Of a stretch of DNA of 22,704 nt, positions 22,564 through 22,704 are shown piece after piece. This DNA comes from Azophilus sp964638775. GTDB lineage: Bacteria; Pseudomonadota; Gammaproteobacteria; Pseudomonadales; Azotimanducaceae. Below the pieces are notes generated by a model. It had not been told where the DNA came from, made no database searches, and was given only the letters and a program-made list of their open reading frames with translations. Made by a program: the position numbers and the translations under genes. Where the stretch lies: assembly GCA_964638775.1 (NCBI GenBank), contig CAZWZH010000057.1, positions 1-22,704 of the forward strand, given 5' to 3'. Numbering within the stretch: position 1 is the first letter of the stretch; every line of letters starts with the position of its first letter.

Positions 22564-22704
22564 CTAGAACCTCGTGCGGACGTTGATACCCACCGTTATC
22601 GGCCGGATCACCAGCGATTCGGTCCGGTCCCTCCGGTCCTTGAACTGGAAGGTCAACGCATCCTTGTTGAACAGGTTCTCGGCGTACACCGTGAACTCCC
22701 ACTG
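22564..22704 (-). CDS. C-terminal end of a second TonB-dependent receptor (5' part beyond the window)
   Basis: The last 46 codons read as the final beta strands of a TonB receptor: WEFTVYAENLFNKDA, then VIRPITVGINVRTRF and a TAG stop. The ENLFNKDA turn and terminal phenylalanine are characteristic. It aligns by eye with the end of the complete receptor at 17801 (WTLFADNVTDNRAK ... PRTVGLQFRTKF). It lies upstream of, and on the same strand as, the oxygenase and amidohydrolase genes, 109 bases away. That gap holds no convincing promoter. Confidence 0.88.
   Translation of the reverse strand, partial: QWEFTVYAENLFNKDALTFQFKDRRDRTESLVIRPITVGINVRTRF

Overview
This GC-rich window comes from a Gram-negative bacterium, most likely a proteobacterium. 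It carries TonB-dependent outer-membrane receptors, exported periplasmic enzymes and a lipoprotein-like solute-binding protein. Nothing in it pins down the genus. It holds no rRNA, tRNA, CRISPR array or transposase. Most genes belong to a nutrient-scavenging and catabolic region for peptides or amino-acid-like nitrogen compounds, interrupted by two small accessory modules.

Layout. (A) 1-6099, minus strand: an ABC peptide/nickel-type importer operon. Its order is binding protein, DppB-like permease, DppC-like permease, Asp/Glu-racemase-family enzyme, NicX/M29-like metalloenzyme, a possible 32-residue ORF, then a DppD-like ATPase cut by the window edge. The two enzyme genes sit inside the transporter operon. 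(B) 6272-7568, plus: a RES-family toxin and its ParS/Xre-like antitoxin, with overlapping genes. (C) 7641-10667, minus: a cytoplasmic amidohydrolase and an exported DUF885-type metallopeptidase. (D) 11002-11748, plus: an SDR-fold protein that lacks three of four catalytic residues, followed by a truncated signal-peptide gene start. (E) 11837-13069, minus: an AAA/DUF4143 ATPase, apparently inserted. (F) 13314-14348, minus, and 14599-17736, plus: an aldo/keto reductase divergent from a DapA-family lyase, a sodium:solute symporter and a small two-helix membrane protein. (G) 17801-22704, minus: a complete TonB receptor, an exported amidohydrolase, a JmjC/cupin-like oxygenase, and the C-terminus of a second TonB receptor.

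How it may work together (inference). Receptors bring a substrate across the outer membrane. Exported hydrolases (the amidohydrolase and DUF885 protein) trim it. The ABC importer and the sodium symporter carry products inward. Cytoplasmic enzymes (amidohydrolase, NicX-like, racemase-like, DapA-like, aldo/keto reductase, SDR) process them. The substrate cannot be named from sequence alone.

The most interesting non-coding signal is a 7-3-7 palindrome of the form TTGWATA-N3-TATWCRA. It lies over predicted promoters of four separate transcription units: the binding protein, the SDR (weak left arm), the DapA-like lyase and the TonB receptor. This suggests one repressor, not encoded here, coordinates the region. 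The most interesting proteins are the tetrad-deficient SDR, the racemase-like protein lacking its second catalytic cysteine, and the DUF885 protein with an altered metal-motif spacing.
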